A stretch of DNA of 64,000 bases, taken from the NCBI RefSeq assembly GCF_900100265.1, contig NZ_LT629696.1, positions 1,550,001 to 1,614,000 of the forward strand. The letters are read 5' to 3'. Made by a program: the position numbers and the translations under genes. A model generated the notes under the pieces. It did no database searches. It saw nothing but the letters and a program-made list of their open reading frames with translations, and was not told where the DNA came from. Positions 49,515 through 59,364 of this stretch are shown piece after piece (the stretch's first letter is position 1; the number at the start of each line of letters is the position of its first letter). The DNA comes from Leifsonia sp. 466MF. Lineage in GTDB: Bacteria > Actinomycetota > Actinomycetes > Actinomycetales > Microbacteriaceae.

Positions 49515-50378
49515 TCAGTGGGCGGCGTCGAGGAGTTCGTCCTCGACGTCGGCGTCTGTGCGCTTGGCGCGGCGGCGACGCTCGCGCGCGGCGGCGCGCT
49601 CACGCTCCGCGGGGTCGTCCGAGTTGCGCTTGCGGTATTCCGTCACGAGCGCGTAGCCGAGGCCGAAGAAGCCGATCAGGGCGAAGATGATCCACTGGAT
49701 CATGTACGACCAGTGCAGCCCCTCATCCTGCGTCGGCGGGCTGGTCACGGTCGGCGTCGGCGCGCTCGCTGGCGCCGGGTCCTCGCTGGCGAGCAGCCCG
49801 TACGCGCCCGTGTAGACGTCGGCGCCGCCGAGCTTCTCCTTCACCACCGAAAGCTGGATGGTGCCCACCTGATCACCCGTCGCCGTGCGTCCGGCGATGG
49901 CCGGCTCACTCGCCTTCAGCCGCGCGACGACCGTCACTGTTCCGGCGGGCGCGGCCGGCACGTGGTCGGGGGAGTCGGTGGTGTTGCCGGTCGGGACCCA
50001 GCCGCGATCCACGATGAACAGCGAGCCGTCGGCCGTCCGCAGCGGGGTGAGCACCTCGAACCCGGGGCTGCCGTTGAACGGGCGGTTGCGGACGAGCAGC
50101 TGCTTGTCGCGCTCGTACGTCCCGGTCACGGTGACGCGCTTCCACTCCTGCTTCGGCGAGTACGCGCCGAGCGTCGGCAGCTCAGCGGCGAGCGGGACGG
50201 GGGACTGGTCGAAGTTCGCCGTCACCAGGGCGTTCGCCGCCGCGGCCTCCTTGCTGCGGGCGAGCTGCCAGTTGGAGAGGAAGCCGCACGCGATCGCGAA
50301 CACGATCGCGAAGGCGAGGTACCCCAGCCAGCGGCGGGAGAACGCGAAACGCCACCCGTCGGTCGTCGATCCGGTCAC
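49515..50378 (-). CDS. SURF1-family cytochrome oxidase assembly protein
   Basis: A 287-residue membrane protein. An N-terminal helix (about residues 17-35) and a C-terminal helix (about 229-249) flank the external SURF1 domain, with FLSNWQLARSKEA, VTVTGTYERDKQLLVRNRP and FIVDRGWVP. The C-terminal tail is Arg-rich and acidic. SURF1 aids insertion of heme A into cytochrome oxidase, which fits with ctaA and ctaB in the same window. The GTG start overlaps the stop of the preceding small gene (GTGA). Confidence 0.92.
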   Translation of the reverse strand: MTGSTTDGWRFAFSRRWLGYLAFAIVFAIACGFLSNWQLARSKEAAAANALVTANFDQSPVPLAAELPTLGAYSPKQEWKRVTVTGTYERDKQLLVRNRPFNGSPGFEVLTPLRTADGSLFIVDRGWVPTGNTTDSPDHVPAAPAGTVTVVARLKASEPAIAGRTATGDQVGTIQLSVVKEKLGGADVYTGAYGLLASEDPAPASAPTPTVTSPPTQDEGLHWSYMIQWIIFALIGFFGLGYALVTEYRKRNSDDPAERERAAARERRRRAKRTDADVEDELLDAAH

Positions 50379-50604
50379 GCGATCGGCCCCCCGGCGGCGA
50401 CCTCGGCCGCCGGCACGACGCGCAGCGGGAAGTCGCGGGCGGCCAGGAACTCGCGCAGGAAGTCGACGTGCTCGTCGCACGCCAGCCAGACCTTCACCCG
50501 GTCGGCCGAGTGGATGCGTGGGTTGCGCCACTCGATGCGCCAGGATGCGGTGTCCCGGCAGCCGGCGCGCGAACACGTCAGCGGCTCCGGCTCGCCCATC
50601 CCGA

Positions 50605-50608
<4 letters not shown>
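50375..50608 (-). CDS. small Cys-containing protein between DUF3099 and SURF1 genes
   Basis: A 77-residue protein with a Cys/His pattern that may bind zinc: CSRAGC near residue 12-17 and WLACDEH near residue 43-49. The middle is SWRIEWRNPRIHSADRVKVW. I do not know a function; similar small proteins in related genomes sit at the same place. The GTG at 50608 overlaps the DUF3099 stop (GTGA) and its own stop overlaps the SURF1 GTG. An ATG at 50599 is an alternative start. Confidence 0.75.
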
Positions 50609-51713
<1,105 letters not shown>

Positions 51714-51722
51714 CCCACGCAC

Positions 51723-51782
51723 ACAGCTCCTGAGTTTTTCGGCCCCACACCGGCGTGTCCGGCCGAAAAACTCAGGAGCTGT
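51723..51782. repeat. intergenic inverted repeat, family B, copy 2
   Basis: Perfect 22-base arms, starting ACAGCTCCTGAGTTTTTCGG, with a 16-base loop, between the convergent fabG and serB genes. It can serve as a bidirectional terminator. Confidence 0.9.
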
Positions 51783-51794
51783 CGGCTGAGGGGC

Positions 51795-52460
51795 TCAGCC
51801 GCGGAGGCCGAGGAGCGGGAGCACCTGCGAGAGGTCCGGCCGGTCGATGACCAGATCGGCCTCGGCGCGCACGCGCGGCTTCGCGTTGAAGGCGACGGAC
51901 AGTCCGGCCTCCGCCATCATCCGCAGGTCGTTCGCTCCGTCGCCGATGGCCACCGTCTGGCGCAGGTGGACTCCGGCGTCGGCGGCCCAGAACAGCAGCG
52001 CCTGAGCCTTGGCGGCCGCATCCACGACCGGTCCGTCGACCTCGCCGGTCAGCCGGCCGCCGTCAACGACCAGCCGGTTGGCGCGCCAGTGATCGAGGCC
52101 GAGGCGTTCGCCGATCGGGTCGAGCAGCTCGTGGAAGCCGCCGGAGACCACACCGACGACCCCACCGGCCGCCTGGACTCCGGCGATGAGCTCGGGGACG
52201 CCTTCGGTCACCCGGATGCGCTCGCCCACGTGCTGGAACACCGATGCGGGGAGCCCGGCGAGGGTTCGGACGCGTTCGCGGAGGCTCTCCTCGAAGTCGA
52301 GCTCGCCGCGCATGGCGCGCTCGGTGATCTCGGCGACTTCCGGACGCGACCCCGCCTCGTCGGCGAGCAGTTCGATGACCTCGTCCTGGAGCAGCGTGGA
52401 GTCGGCGTCGAGGACGACGAGGACAGAGGCGGACCCGGTGTGCTGTGCGGTGGTCGTCAT
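51795..52460 (-). CDS. serB: phosphoserine phosphatase
   Basis: A 221-residue HAD-family phosphatase, last step of serine synthesis. The nucleophile motif is [22 protein letters not shown] (about residues 16-37), motif II is [12 protein letters not shown] and motif IV is [19 protein letters not shown]. It lacks the N-terminal ACT domains of mycobacterial SerB2, so feedback control by serine through them is absent. The ATG overlaps the glgC stop (ATGA), so it is coupled to glgC despite an unrelated role. Confidence 0.93.
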   Translation of the reverse strand: MTTTAQHTGSASVLVVLDADSTLLQDEVIELLADEAGSRPEVAEITERAMRGELDFEESLRERVRTLAGLPASVFQHVGERIRVTEGVPELIAGVQAAGGVVGVVSGGFHELLDPIGERLGLDHWRANRLVVDGGRLTGEVDGPVVDAAAKAQALLFWAADAGVHLRQTVAIGDGANDLRMMAEAGLSVAFNAKPRVRAEADLVIDRPDLSQVLPLLGLRG

Positions 52461-53701
52461 GGAACGACGTGCACACCCTTGCCGACCACGGTGATGCCCG
52501 AGTCGGTCACGGTGAAGCCCCGTGCACGGTCCCGGTCCGGGTCGACGCCGATCTGGGCACCCTCGGCGACAACGACATCCTTGTCCAGGATGGCGCGGCC
52601 GACGAACGCGTTCGGCTCGATGATCGCGCGCTCGAAGACGACGGAGTCGACGACCTTCGCACCGGAGTCGACCTTGGCCCACGGCCCGAGGACGCTGCGC
52701 TCGAGGTGGGCGCCCGAGATCACCGAGCCGAGGGAGACGATGGAGTCGATGGTCGTGCCGAGCGCGCCGCGGCCGTCGCGCACGATCTTCGCGGGCGGCG
52801 AGTTGAGCACCTGGCTGAAAATCGGCCACGAGCGGTTGTAGAGGTTGAAAACCGGCAGGGTGGAGATGAGGTCCTGGTGCGCCTCGAAGAACGAGTCGAT
52901 CGTTCCGACGTCGCGCCAGTAGTAGCGGTCGCGGTCGGTCGAGCCGGGGACGTCGTTGTTGTTGAAGTCGTACACGGCCGCCTCGCCGCGGGCCACGAAG
53001 TCCGGGATGATGTCGCCGCCCATGTCGTGGTTGGAGTCGGGACGGTCGCCGTCCCGCACCACGGCGTCGATGAGCGCGTCGGCGTCGAAGACGTAGTTGC
53101 CCATAGAGGCGAGGACCTCGTTCGGGGAGTCGGGCAGACCGATGGGGTCGCGCGGCTTCTCGCGGAACGCGCCGATGCGGTCCGGGCGCTCGGGCTCGAC
53201 TTCGATGACGCCGAACTGGTCCGCGAGCCCGATGGGCTGGCGGATTGCGGCCACCGTGGCGGGAGCCCCCGAGGCGATATGCGCCTCGATCATCTGGCCG
53301 AAGTCCATCCGGTACACGTGGTCGGCGCCCACGACGACGACGATGTCCGGCTTCTCATCCCGGAGCAGGTTGAGGCTCTGCAGGATGGCGTCCGCCGACC
53401 CGGAGAACCAGCGCTTGCCGAGGCGCTGCTGGGCGGGGACGGAGGCGACGTAGGAGCTCGTGATGCCGTCCAACCGCCAGGTCTGGGACACGTGACGGTC
53501 GAGGCTGTGCGACTTGTACTGGGTGAGGACGACGATCTGGCGCAGTTGCGAGTTGATCAGGTTCGACAGGGCGAAGTCGATGAGACGGTACTGACCGCCG
53601 AACGGGACGGCGGGCTTCGCCCGGTCCGCCGTCAACGGCATCAGCCGCTTTCCCTCTCCGCCCGCGAGGACGATGCCGAAGATCTTCTTGCCTGATGCCA
53701 T
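52457..53701 (-). CDS. glgC: glucose-1-phosphate adenylyltransferase
   Basis: A 414-residue enzyme that makes ADP-glucose for glycogen and trehalose-linked glucan synthesis. The N-terminal nucleotide-binding [28 protein letters not shown] and the catalytic-loop region [20 protein letters not shown] are visible, and a left-handed beta-helix follows. The ATG at 53701 lies seven bases after a minus-strand -10 box (TACTGT). It is divergent from glgA with 47 bases between, so the pair could be regulated together. Confidence 0.95.
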   Translation of the reverse strand: MASGKKIFGIVLAGGEGKRLMPLTADRAKPAVPFGGQYRLIDFALSNLINSQLRQIVVLTQYKSHSLDRHVSQTWRLDGITSSYVASVPAQQRLGKRWFSGSADAILQSLNLLRDEKPDIVVVVGADHVYRMDFGQMIEAHIASGAPATVAAIRQPIGLADQFGVIEVEPERPDRIGAFREKPRDPIGLPDSPNEVLASMGNYVFDADALIDAVVRDGDRPDSNHDMGGDIIPDFVARGEAAVYDFNNNDVPGSTDRDRYYWRDVGTIDSFFEAHQDLISTLPVFNLYNRSWPIFSQVLNSPPAKIVRDGRGALGTTIDSIVSLGSVISGAHLERSVLGPWAKVDSGAKVVDSVVFERAIIEPNAFVGRAILDKDVVVAEGAQIGVDPDRDRARGFTVTDSGITVVGKGVHVVP

Positions 53702-53708
53702 GACCACA

Positions 53709-53714
53709 ACAGTA
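53709..53714 (-). promoter_or_regulatory. -10 box of glgC, leaderless
   Basis: TACTGT on the minus strand ends seven bases before the glgC ATG. Confidence 0.4.
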
Positions 53715-53735
53715 GAGGCGAACTGATCGCTGTAC

Positions 53736-53741
53736 TAGCGT
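53736..53741 (+). promoter_or_regulatory. -10 box of glgA, leaderless
   Basis: TAGCGT ends seven bases before the glgA ATG. The two divergent boxes are only about 20 bases apart. Confidence 0.4.
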
Positions 53742-53748
53742 TTCGGTC

Positions 53749-54939
53749 ATGCGCGTCGATCTGCTCACCCGGGAGTATCCGCCGGACATCTACGGCGGGG
53801 CCGGGGTCCATGTGACCGAGCTCGTGAAGGCTCTGCGGACCGACACCGAGGTGATCGTCCGGGCCTTCGGCGAGCCCCGGGACGAGCCGGATACCGCGTC
53901 GTACCGCGTTCCCGCGGAGCTCGCGGACGCCAACGGGGCGATCGCCACGCTGGGCGTCGACCTGCAGATGGCGCAGGACTGCGGGGGAGCGGATGTCGTC
54001 CACTCGCACACCTGGTATGCGAACGGCGCCGGCCACCTGGCCAAGCTGCTGCACGGCGTTCCGCACGTCGTCACGGCGCACAGCCTGGAGCCTCTCCGCC
54101 CCTGGAAGGCCGAGCAGCTGGGCGGCGGCTATCGCGTGTCCAGCTGGATCGAGAAGACCGCGTTCGAGGCCGCCGACACCGTGATCGCGGTGAGCGACGG
54201 GATGCGTCGCGACATCCTCGCGTCGTATCCGGAGCTCGACCCGACGAAGGTCGTCACGATATACAACGGCATCGACTTGGAGCGCTGGCAGCCGCTGCGC
54301 GACGACGATCGCGCCCGCGCCCTGGGGATCGACCCCGGGCGTCCGGCGGTCATCTTCGTCGGCCGCATCACTCGCCAGAAGGGGCTGCCGTACCTGCTGC
54401 GCGCGGCCAGGATGCTGCCGCCCGAGGTGCAGGTCATCCTCTGTGCCGGGGCACCGGACACGCCGGAGATCCTGGCCGAGGTGAGCGGACTCGTCGAGGA
54501 GCTGCAGGCGGAGCGGGACGGCGTGGTCTGGATCGACCGCCTGCTCCCGAACGACGAGCTGCGCATCGCGCTGACCGCATCCACCGTCTTCGTCTGCCCC
54601 TCGATCTACGAGCCGCTCGGGATCGTCAACCTCGAGGCGATGGCGTGCGGGCTTCCCGTGGTCGGGACGGCGACCGGCGGCATCCCCGAGGTGATCGTGG
54701 ACGGGGTCACCGGACGGCTCGTCCCGATCCAGCAGCTGCAGGACGGCACGGGCACCCCGATCGACCCGGAGAAGTTCGTCGCAGACCTCGCCGCGGCCCT
54801 CACCGAGGTGGCCGGCGACCCCGAGCGGGCGGCCGAGATGGGCCGCGCCGGGCGTGAGCGTGCGGAGACCTCGTTCAGCTGGACGGCCATCGCGGAGCAG
54901 ACGCGGGACGTGTACCGCTCGCTCGCCGGTCGTCACTGA
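53749..54939 (+). CDS. glgA: GT4 glycogen synthase / alpha-maltose-1-phosphate synthase
   Basis: A 396-residue GT4 glycosyltransferase. The N-terminal acceptor-site motif is YGGAGVHVTELVKAL (about residues 17-31), the donor domain starts FVGRITRQKG, and the EX7E motif lies in YEPLGIVNLEAMACGLPVVGT. It matches the actinobacterial type (TIGR02149). The mycobacterial homologue, GlgM, mainly makes maltose 1-phosphate from ADP-glucose for the GlgE pathway, so the same role is likely here. It is divergent from glgC, and treS lies 3 kb downstream on the other strand. Confidence 0.93.
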   Translation: MRVDLLTREYPPDIYGGAGVHVTELVKALRTDTEVIVRAFGEPRDEPDTASYRVPAELADANGAIATLGVDLQMAQDCGGADVVHSHTWYANGAGHLAKLLHGVPHVVTAHSLEPLRPWKAEQLGGGYRVSSWIEKTAFEAADTVIAVSDGMRRDILASYPELDPTKVVTIYNGIDLERWQPLRDDDRARALGIDPGRPAVIFVGRITRQKGLPYLLRAARMLPPEVQVILCAGAPDTPEILAEVSGLVEELQAERDGVVWIDRLLPNDELRIALTASTVFVCPSIYEPLGIVNLEAMACGLPVVGTATGGIPEVIVDGVTGRLVPIQQLQDGTGTPIDPEKFVADLAAALTEVAGDPERAAEMGRAGRERAETSFSWTAIAEQTRDVYRSLAGRH

Positions 54940-54956
54940 CCTGTGTCCGGCGACGG

Positions 54957-54962
54957 TAGGCT
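54957..54962 (+). promoter_or_regulatory. -10 box of the ABC ATPase gene at 54970, leaderless
   Basis: TAGGCT ends seven bases before the ATG. It excludes an upstream in-frame GTG at 54943 as the start. Confidence 0.45.
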
Positions 54963-54969
54963 GGAACGC

Positions 54970-55770
54970 ATGGCCGACAGCGTTCTCCGACTTTCCGACG
55001 TGTCCGTTGTGCGGGACGGCAACCCCGTCCTGAAGGGTATCGACTGGGCGGTCGAACCGGACGAGCGGTGGGTCATCCTGGGCCGGAACGGCGCCGGGAA
55101 GACGACCCTGCTGCAGATCGCCGCTGCGGCCCTGCACCCGAGTTCGGGCGAGGCCGTCGTGCTGGGCGAGTCGGTCGGCCACACCGATCTCGCCGAGCTG
55201 CGTCCGCTGCTCGGCTTCGCGTCGAGCGCGCTCGCCCGCCGCATCCCGCGCAATGAGCGCGTGCTGGATGTGGTGATGACGGCCGCCTACGCCGTGACGG
55301 GTCGCTGGAACGAGCTCTACGAGGACATCGACGAGCGTCGCGCGCACCGCGTGCTCTCCGAGTGGCACCTCGACCACCTCGCCGACCGCACGTTCGGGAG
55401 CCTGTCCGACGGCGAGCAGAAGCGCGTTCAGATCGCCCGCTCGGTGATGACCGATCCCGAGATCCTGCTGCTCGACGAGCCGGCGGCCAGCCTCGACCTC
55501 GGCGGCCGCGAGGAGCTGCTGCAGCTGCTCGGCGGGTACGCCAGCGACCCGAAGTCGCCCGCGATCGTCATGGTCACCCACCACGTCGAGGAGATCCCGC
55601 AGGCGTTCAACCGTGCGCTGCTGCTGAAGGACGGCGAGATCACCGCCCAGGGCGCCATCGAAGAGGTCCTGACGAGCGAGAACCTCAGTGCCACCTTCGA
55701 CATCGACGTCGAGATCACCGAGTCCGACGGCCGGTACACCGCCCGGGCGCGCCAGGGCGTCGAGGGCTGA
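54970..55770 (+). CDS. ABC transporter-type ATPase, no partner gene seen
   Basis: A 266-residue single ABC domain. Walker [10 protein letters not shown] is near residue 36, the signature is the variant [13 protein letters not shown], Walker B is [12 protein letters not shown], and the switch His lies in VTHHVEEIP. No membrane subunit is next to it. The pattern, with GLLL-like ends and EEIPQAF, resembles ModF/YbbL-like orphan ATPases; the substrate is unknown. The start is set by the -10 box. Confidence 0.88.
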   Translation: MADSVLRLSDVSVVRDGNPVLKGIDWAVEPDERWVILGRNGAGKTTLLQIAAAALHPSSGEAVVLGESVGHTDLAELRPLLGFASSALARRIPRNERVLDVVMTAAYAVTGRWNELYEDIDERRAHRVLSEWHLDHLADRTFGSLSDGEQKRVQIARSVMTDPEILLLDEPAASLDLGGREELLQLLGGYASDPKSPAIVMVTHHVEEIPQAFNRALLLKDGEITAQGAIEEVLTSENLSATFDIDVEITESDGRYTARARQGVEG

Positions 55771-55789
55771 TCGGCCGCTGTCGATCTGC

Positions 55790-55795
55790 TAGACT
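55790..55795 (+). promoter_or_regulatory. -10 box of rpmE2
   Basis: TAGACT, about 130 bases before the ATG, implies an untranslated leader. I saw no Zur-like palindrome in it. Confidence 0.45.
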
Positions 55796-55925
55796 CGATA
55801 GCTGGCCCCCGAACCGATCCTGCCTTTCCGGCTACGATCCACGGCTCTCGGGTCTGAAGCTTCCCGTCCACGCGGTCTGCGCGGACACGACCGAACCGAC
55901 TACTAGCTGCAACAAGGAAGTCCTG

Positions 55926-56177
55926 ATGAAGACTGGCATCCACCCCGACTACGCCCCGGTGGTTTTCCGCGACCTGGCCTCGGGTGCGACGTTCCTCACC
56001 CGCTCCACCGTCTCGAGCGACAAGACCATCGAGTGGGAGGACGGCAACACCTACCCGGTGATCGACGTCGAGATCTCGTCCGAGTCGCACCCGTTCTACA
56101 CCGGCAAGCAGCGCATCATGGACTCGGCCGGCCGCGTCGAGAAGTTCAACTCGCGCTACAAGAGCTTCGGCAAGTAA
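55926..56177 (+). CDS. rpmE2: 50S ribosomal protein L31 type B (zinc-independent)
   Basis: An 83-residue L31 with no cysteine, so it lacks the CxxC zinc site of type A L31. Motifs are [20 protein letters not shown] and [26 protein letters not shown]. In other bacteria the zinc-free form replaces the zinc form under zinc starvation under Zur control. The leader is about 130 bases and shows no clear Zur palindrome. AAGGAAG is the ribosome-binding site. Two terminators follow. Confidence 0.95.
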   Translation: MKTGIHPDYAPVVFRDLASGATFLTRSTVSSDKTIEWEDGNTYPVIDVEISSESHPFYTGKQRIMDSAGRVEKFNSRYKSFGK

Positions 56178-56186
56178 GCCGCTCCG

Positions 56187-56219
56187 CGAAGGCCCCCGTC
56201 GATTCGACGGGGGCCTTCG
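56187..56219 (+). terminator. intrinsic terminator of rpmE2, first of two
   Basis: CGAAGGCCCCCGTCG pairs with its complement around ATT; nine bases after the rpmE2 stop. Confidence 0.85.
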
Positions 56220-56236
56220 TCATGCCGGCCGAAACA

Positions 56237-56269
56237 CGAAGGCCCCCGTCCGGTGGACGGGGGCCTTCG
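56237..56269. terminator. second, near-identical terminator (shared by rpmE2 and the DUF4190 gene)
   Basis: CGAAGGCCCCCGTCC pairs with its complement around GGT. It is almost the same stem as at 56187-56219 and, being a palindrome, can also end the convergent DUF4190 transcript. Confidence 0.8.
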
Positions 56270-56285
56270 GCGTTCGTGGGCGGAC

Positions 56286-56606
56286 TCAGTTGTAGTTGTA
56301 GTTGCTCATCGCGGCGCCGAGCGACGCGAAGAAGATGATGCTGAAGATGATGCTGAAGGCGACAGACACGAAGCCGATGATGATGGCTGCGATCGCGAGT
56401 CCGCGGCCCTGCTCACCGGTGCGCTTGATCTGGTTGAGGGCGATGAAGCCGAGGATGATGCCCACGATGTTGACGATGAAGGACAGGATGAAGGCCACGA
56501 TCGACATGGTGTTCCAGCCGGGCTGCGCGCCCTGGTACTGCTGCTGGTAGCCGGCGGGCTGCTGCTGCGGCGGGAGGGGCTGCGGGTTCAGGTTGGAGTC
56601 GCTCAT
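56286..56606 (-). CDS. DUF4190-domain membrane protein
   Basis: A 106-residue protein. A Pro/Gln-rich N-terminus (about residues 1-33) is followed by two membrane helices (about 36-56, IVAFILSFIVNIVGIILGFIA, and 73-98), joined by the DUF4190-like loop LNQIKRTGEQGRGLAIAA. The function is unknown. The ATG lies seven bases after a minus-strand -10 box (TAGATT). The terminator at 56237 lies between it and rpmE2. Confidence 0.88.
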   Translation of the reverse strand: MSDSNLNPQPLPPQQQPAGYQQQYQGAQPGWNTMSIVAFILSFIVNIVGIILGFIALNQIKRTGEQGRGLAIAAIIIGFVSVAFSIIFSIIFFASLGAAMSNYNYN

Positions 56607-56613
56607 GCGCCAC

Positions 56614-56619
56614 AATCTA
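56614..56619 (-). promoter_or_regulatory. -10 box of the DUF4190 gene, leaderless
   Basis: TAGATT on the minus strand ends seven bases before the ATG. Confidence 0.4.
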
Positions 56620-56676
56620 GCGGGCCAGCGCCCGGAGCAGTAGCCCCCGCATGCGGGGGCGGGGTGCGAGACCCGG

Positions 56677-57363
56677 TCAGCGGATGGGCCAGGCGCCCGA
56701 CGTCGTGAACTCCGGGTCGCGCTCGCGCCGCATGTACTCCTGGAAGTCGGCGGCCTGCTCGCGGCACCAGTCGACCTGGCGGCGGTGCAGTTCGGCGGCC
56801 TCCAACGCCAGGGCCTCGGCGTGGATGCGCGCGAGCGCCTGCGCGACGCGACCGGCGGCGATGGCGTCGGCTCCCGCGTCATGTGCGGCGAGGAGGTCGA
56901 CGCCGTAGTGGGTCGCGGTGACCGTGAGCGTGCGCTTGCCACGGCGGTACTTGTCCACCGCCTTGTCGATCACGAGCGGGTCGATGATCGGGCCGGGGGA
57001 GACGAGCGGCGCGACGCCGTGGCGGCGGGCCTCGCGGTCGAGGAGCGTGAAGTCGTACGGCGCGTTGTAGGCCACGACGGGGATGCCGCGATCGAACAGG
57101 CTGCGCAGCTGGGCGACGATCGCGGCGACCGCTCTGGCCGCATCCATCCCGTGCTCGCGGGCGCGCTCGGTGGTGATGCCGTGCACCGCGGTCGCCTCGG
57201 AGGGGATCTCGACCTGCGGGTCGATCAGCCAGTCGCGGCGGTGCAGCACCTCACCGGTCTCGTCGAGGAGGCCGACGTGGGCGGTGACGATCCGGGCCGA
57301 TTCGACGTCGATTCCGGTGGTCTCGAGGTCGAACACCCCGAGTCGCTGGTGCCACGTGCTCAT
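56677..57363 (-). CDS. 3'-5' exonuclease, DnaQ-like (DEDDh)
   Basis: A 228-residue single exonuclease domain. Exo I is VFDLETTGID (about residues 10-19), exo II is AYNAPYDFTLLDRE, and the exo III His/Asp pair is HDAGADAIA. It belongs to the DNA polymerase III epsilon-like group, but stand-alone copies also act in DNA or RNA trimming. The ATG is six bases after a TAGCGT -10 box on the minus strand. A hairpin repeat lies between it and the treS stop upstream. Confidence 0.92.
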   Translation of the reverse strand: MSTWHQRLGVFDLETTGIDVESARIVTAHVGLLDETGEVLHRRDWLIDPQVEIPSEATAVHGITTERAREHGMDAARAVAAIVAQLRSLFDRGIPVVAYNAPYDFTLLDREARRHGVAPLVSPGPIIDPLVIDKAVDKYRRGKRTLTVTATHYGVDLLAAHDAGADAIAAGRVAQALARIHAEALALEAAELHRRQVDWCREQAADFQEYMRRERDPEFTTSGAWPIR

Positions 57364-57369
57364 GTCCTC

Positions 57370-57375
57370 ACGCTA
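57370..57375 (-). promoter_or_regulatory. -10 box of the exonuclease gene, leaderless
   Basis: TAGCGT on the minus strand ends six bases before the ATG; the same box as upstream of trxA. Confidence 0.45.
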
Positions 57376-57407
57376 AGCCGACCCACCGTCATCCCCCGGG
57401 AACGGCA

Positions 57408-57471
57408 CGCCGAGGTGCACTTAGTTGCGTTCGACACGCCGGGGGAGGGCACAACAAGGTGCACCTCGGCG
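57408..57471. repeat. intergenic inverted repeat, family C
   Basis: Arms CGCCGAGGTGCAC (13 bases, perfect), extended inward by CTT/AAG and GTTG/CAAC with one bulged base, between treS and the exonuclease gene. It is probably the treS terminator. Its sequence is unlike families A and B. Confidence 0.75.
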
Positions 57472-57488
57472 AACCGGGGAACCGCGGA

Positions 57489-59198
57489 TCAGTCGCGGCG
57501 CGGCTCCATGTGCAGCCAGTAGAAGTTCTGCGTGCCGAGGGTGAGCGTGAAGCGGCCGTCGTCGGCGACGGTCGGGAACTCCGCGCCGCCGAACAGGTCG
57601 TACAGGGTGCGTCCGGCGAACTCCGGCGCCTCCAGCGTGACCGACACGGGATTGTGTGCGAACGAGAACACGCACAGCACGTCCTCGGGCTGGTCGCCGA
57701 AATGCGTGCCGCTGCCCGCATACGAGCGCACGAAAGCCAGAACGGACTCGTGGTCGGTGGGCAGCACGCGGATGTCGCCCAGCCCGAACACGGGATGCGC
57801 CTTCCGCACGTGGATGACGTTGCGGATCCAGTGCAGCAGCGACCGCGACTGCGCGAGCTGCGCCTCCACGTTCACCTGGTTGTAGTGGAACACCAGCGAC
57901 TGCACGACGGGCAGGTAGAGCTTGCCGGGGTCGGCGCTGGAGAAGCCGGCGTTGCGGTCCGGCGTCCACTGCATCGGGGTGCGGGAGCTGTCGCGGTCGG
58001 GCAGCCAGATGTTGTCGCCCATCCCGATCTCGTCGCCGTAGTACAGGAACGGGCTGCCGGGAAGCGAGAAGAGCAGGGCGTGGGCGAGCTCCAGCTCGGC
58101 ACGGGAGTTGTCGAGCAGCGGGGCGAGGCGGCGCCGGATACCGATGTTGGCGCGCATCCGCGGGTCGTAGGCGTACCAGCCGTACATCGCCTGCCGGTAC
58201 TCCTCGCTCACCATCTCGAGCGTCAGCTCGTCGTGGTTGCGGAGGAACACGCCCCAGGCGGCGCCGTCCGGCACGTCCGTGGTCTCGGAGAGCACCCGCA
58301 CGAGCTCGCTCGCCTGCTGCGACCGGAGCGCGTAGAAGATGCGCGGCATCACCGGGAAGTCGAAGGCCATGTGGCACTCCGGCTCCTCCTCGCTGCCGAA
58401 GAACGCCGCAACCTCGCGCGGCCACTGGTTGGCCTCGGCGATCATGATGCGGCCGGGGTACTCGCGGTCCACCCACTCGCGCAGCTTGATGATGAACTCG
58501 TGGGTCTTCGGCTCGCCTTCGCCGTTGCCCTCGTCGGACTCGTACAGGTACGGGATGGCGTCGAGCCGGAAGCCGTCGACGCCCAGGTCGAGCCAGAACC
58601 GGACGACGTCGTACATGGCCTCATGCACGGCCGGGTTCTCGAAGTTGAGGTCCGGCTGGTGCGAGAAGAAGCGGTGGAAGTAGAACTGGCGCCGTGCCTC
58701 GTCGAAGGCCCAATTGGAGTCCTCGGTGTCGACGAAGATGATGCGGATGTCCGGCCACTTGTCGTCCGTGTCGTTCCAGACGTAGAAGTCGCCGTACGGC
58801 CCCTCCGGCTCGGAACGCGACTGCTGGAACCATTCGTGCTGATCGGAGGTGTGGTTGATCGGCAGGTCGATGATGATGCGCATGTTGCGCTCGTGCGCCT
58901 TCGTGACGAGCTCGCGGAACTCGTCGATCGTCCCGAACTCCGGGAGGATCGACGTGAAGTCGGAGACGTCGTAGCCGCCGTCGCGCAGGGGCGACCGGAA
59001 GAACGGCGGGAGCCAGAGCGCGTCGATGCCGAGCCACTGCAGATAGTCGAGCTTGGAGGTGAGGCCGGCGATGTCGCCGGAACCGTCGCCGTTACTGTCG
59101 ACGAACGAGCGGACCATGACCTCGTAGAAGACCGACCGGCGGTACCACTGGGGATCGAGGGCGAGCCCGGGCAGCGTGATGGGCGCGGTGAAACTCAC
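57489..59198 (-). CDS. treS: trehalose synthase / maltose alpha-D-glucosyltransferase
   Basis: A 569-residue GH13 enzyme that interconverts maltose and trehalose. The four GH13 regions are DLPINHTSD, GFRLDAIPY (nucleophile Asp), IMIAEANQW (acid Glu) and FLRNHDELT. The opening DPQWYRRSVFYEVMVRSFVDSNGDGSGD is typical of TreS. There is no fused maltokinase domain, and neither maltokinase nor GlgE is in the window. The GTG at 59198 has AGGAGAA just upstream. With glgC and glgA nearby it points to the TreS/GlgE glucan pathway. Confidence 0.94.
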   Translation of the reverse strand: MSFTAPITLPGLALDPQWYRRSVFYEVMVRSFVDSNGDGSGDIAGLTSKLDYLQWLGIDALWLPPFFRSPLRDGGYDVSDFTSILPEFGTIDEFRELVTKAHERNMRIIIDLPINHTSDQHEWFQQSRSEPEGPYGDFYVWNDTDDKWPDIRIIFVDTEDSNWAFDEARRQFYFHRFFSHQPDLNFENPAVHEAMYDVVRFWLDLGVDGFRLDAIPYLYESDEGNGEGEPKTHEFIIKLREWVDREYPGRIMIAEANQWPREVAAFFGSEEEPECHMAFDFPVMPRIFYALRSQQASELVRVLSETTDVPDGAAWGVFLRNHDELTLEMVSEEYRQAMYGWYAYDPRMRANIGIRRRLAPLLDNSRAELELAHALLFSLPGSPFLYYGDEIGMGDNIWLPDRDSSRTPMQWTPDRNAGFSSADPGKLYLPVVQSLVFHYNQVNVEAQLAQSRSLLHWIRNVIHVRKAHPVFGLGDIRVLPTDHESVLAFVRSYAGSGTHFGDQPEDVLCVFSFAHNPVSVTLEAPEFAGRTLYDLFGGAEFPTVADDGRFTLTLGTQNFYWLHMEPRRD

Positions 59199-59350
59199 GG
59201 TTCTCCTTCAGCGGGGTGGATCGGGGGTGGTGCCGGGAGCGGGATGAAGCGGGGTGGTGCGCGGCGGCCGCCGGGGGAGCGGCATCCGGTGCAAGCGATT
59301 ACATCCAGAGAAGTCTAGGGTGTGCGGGCGGTGCCCTGTCCAGTCCTGCC

Positions 59351-59356
59351 TAGACT
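59351..59356 (+). promoter_or_regulatory. -10 box of the hydrolase gene at 59365, leaderless
   Basis: TAGACT ends eight bases before the ATG. Confidence 0.4.
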
Positions 59357-59364
59357 GGGGAGCG

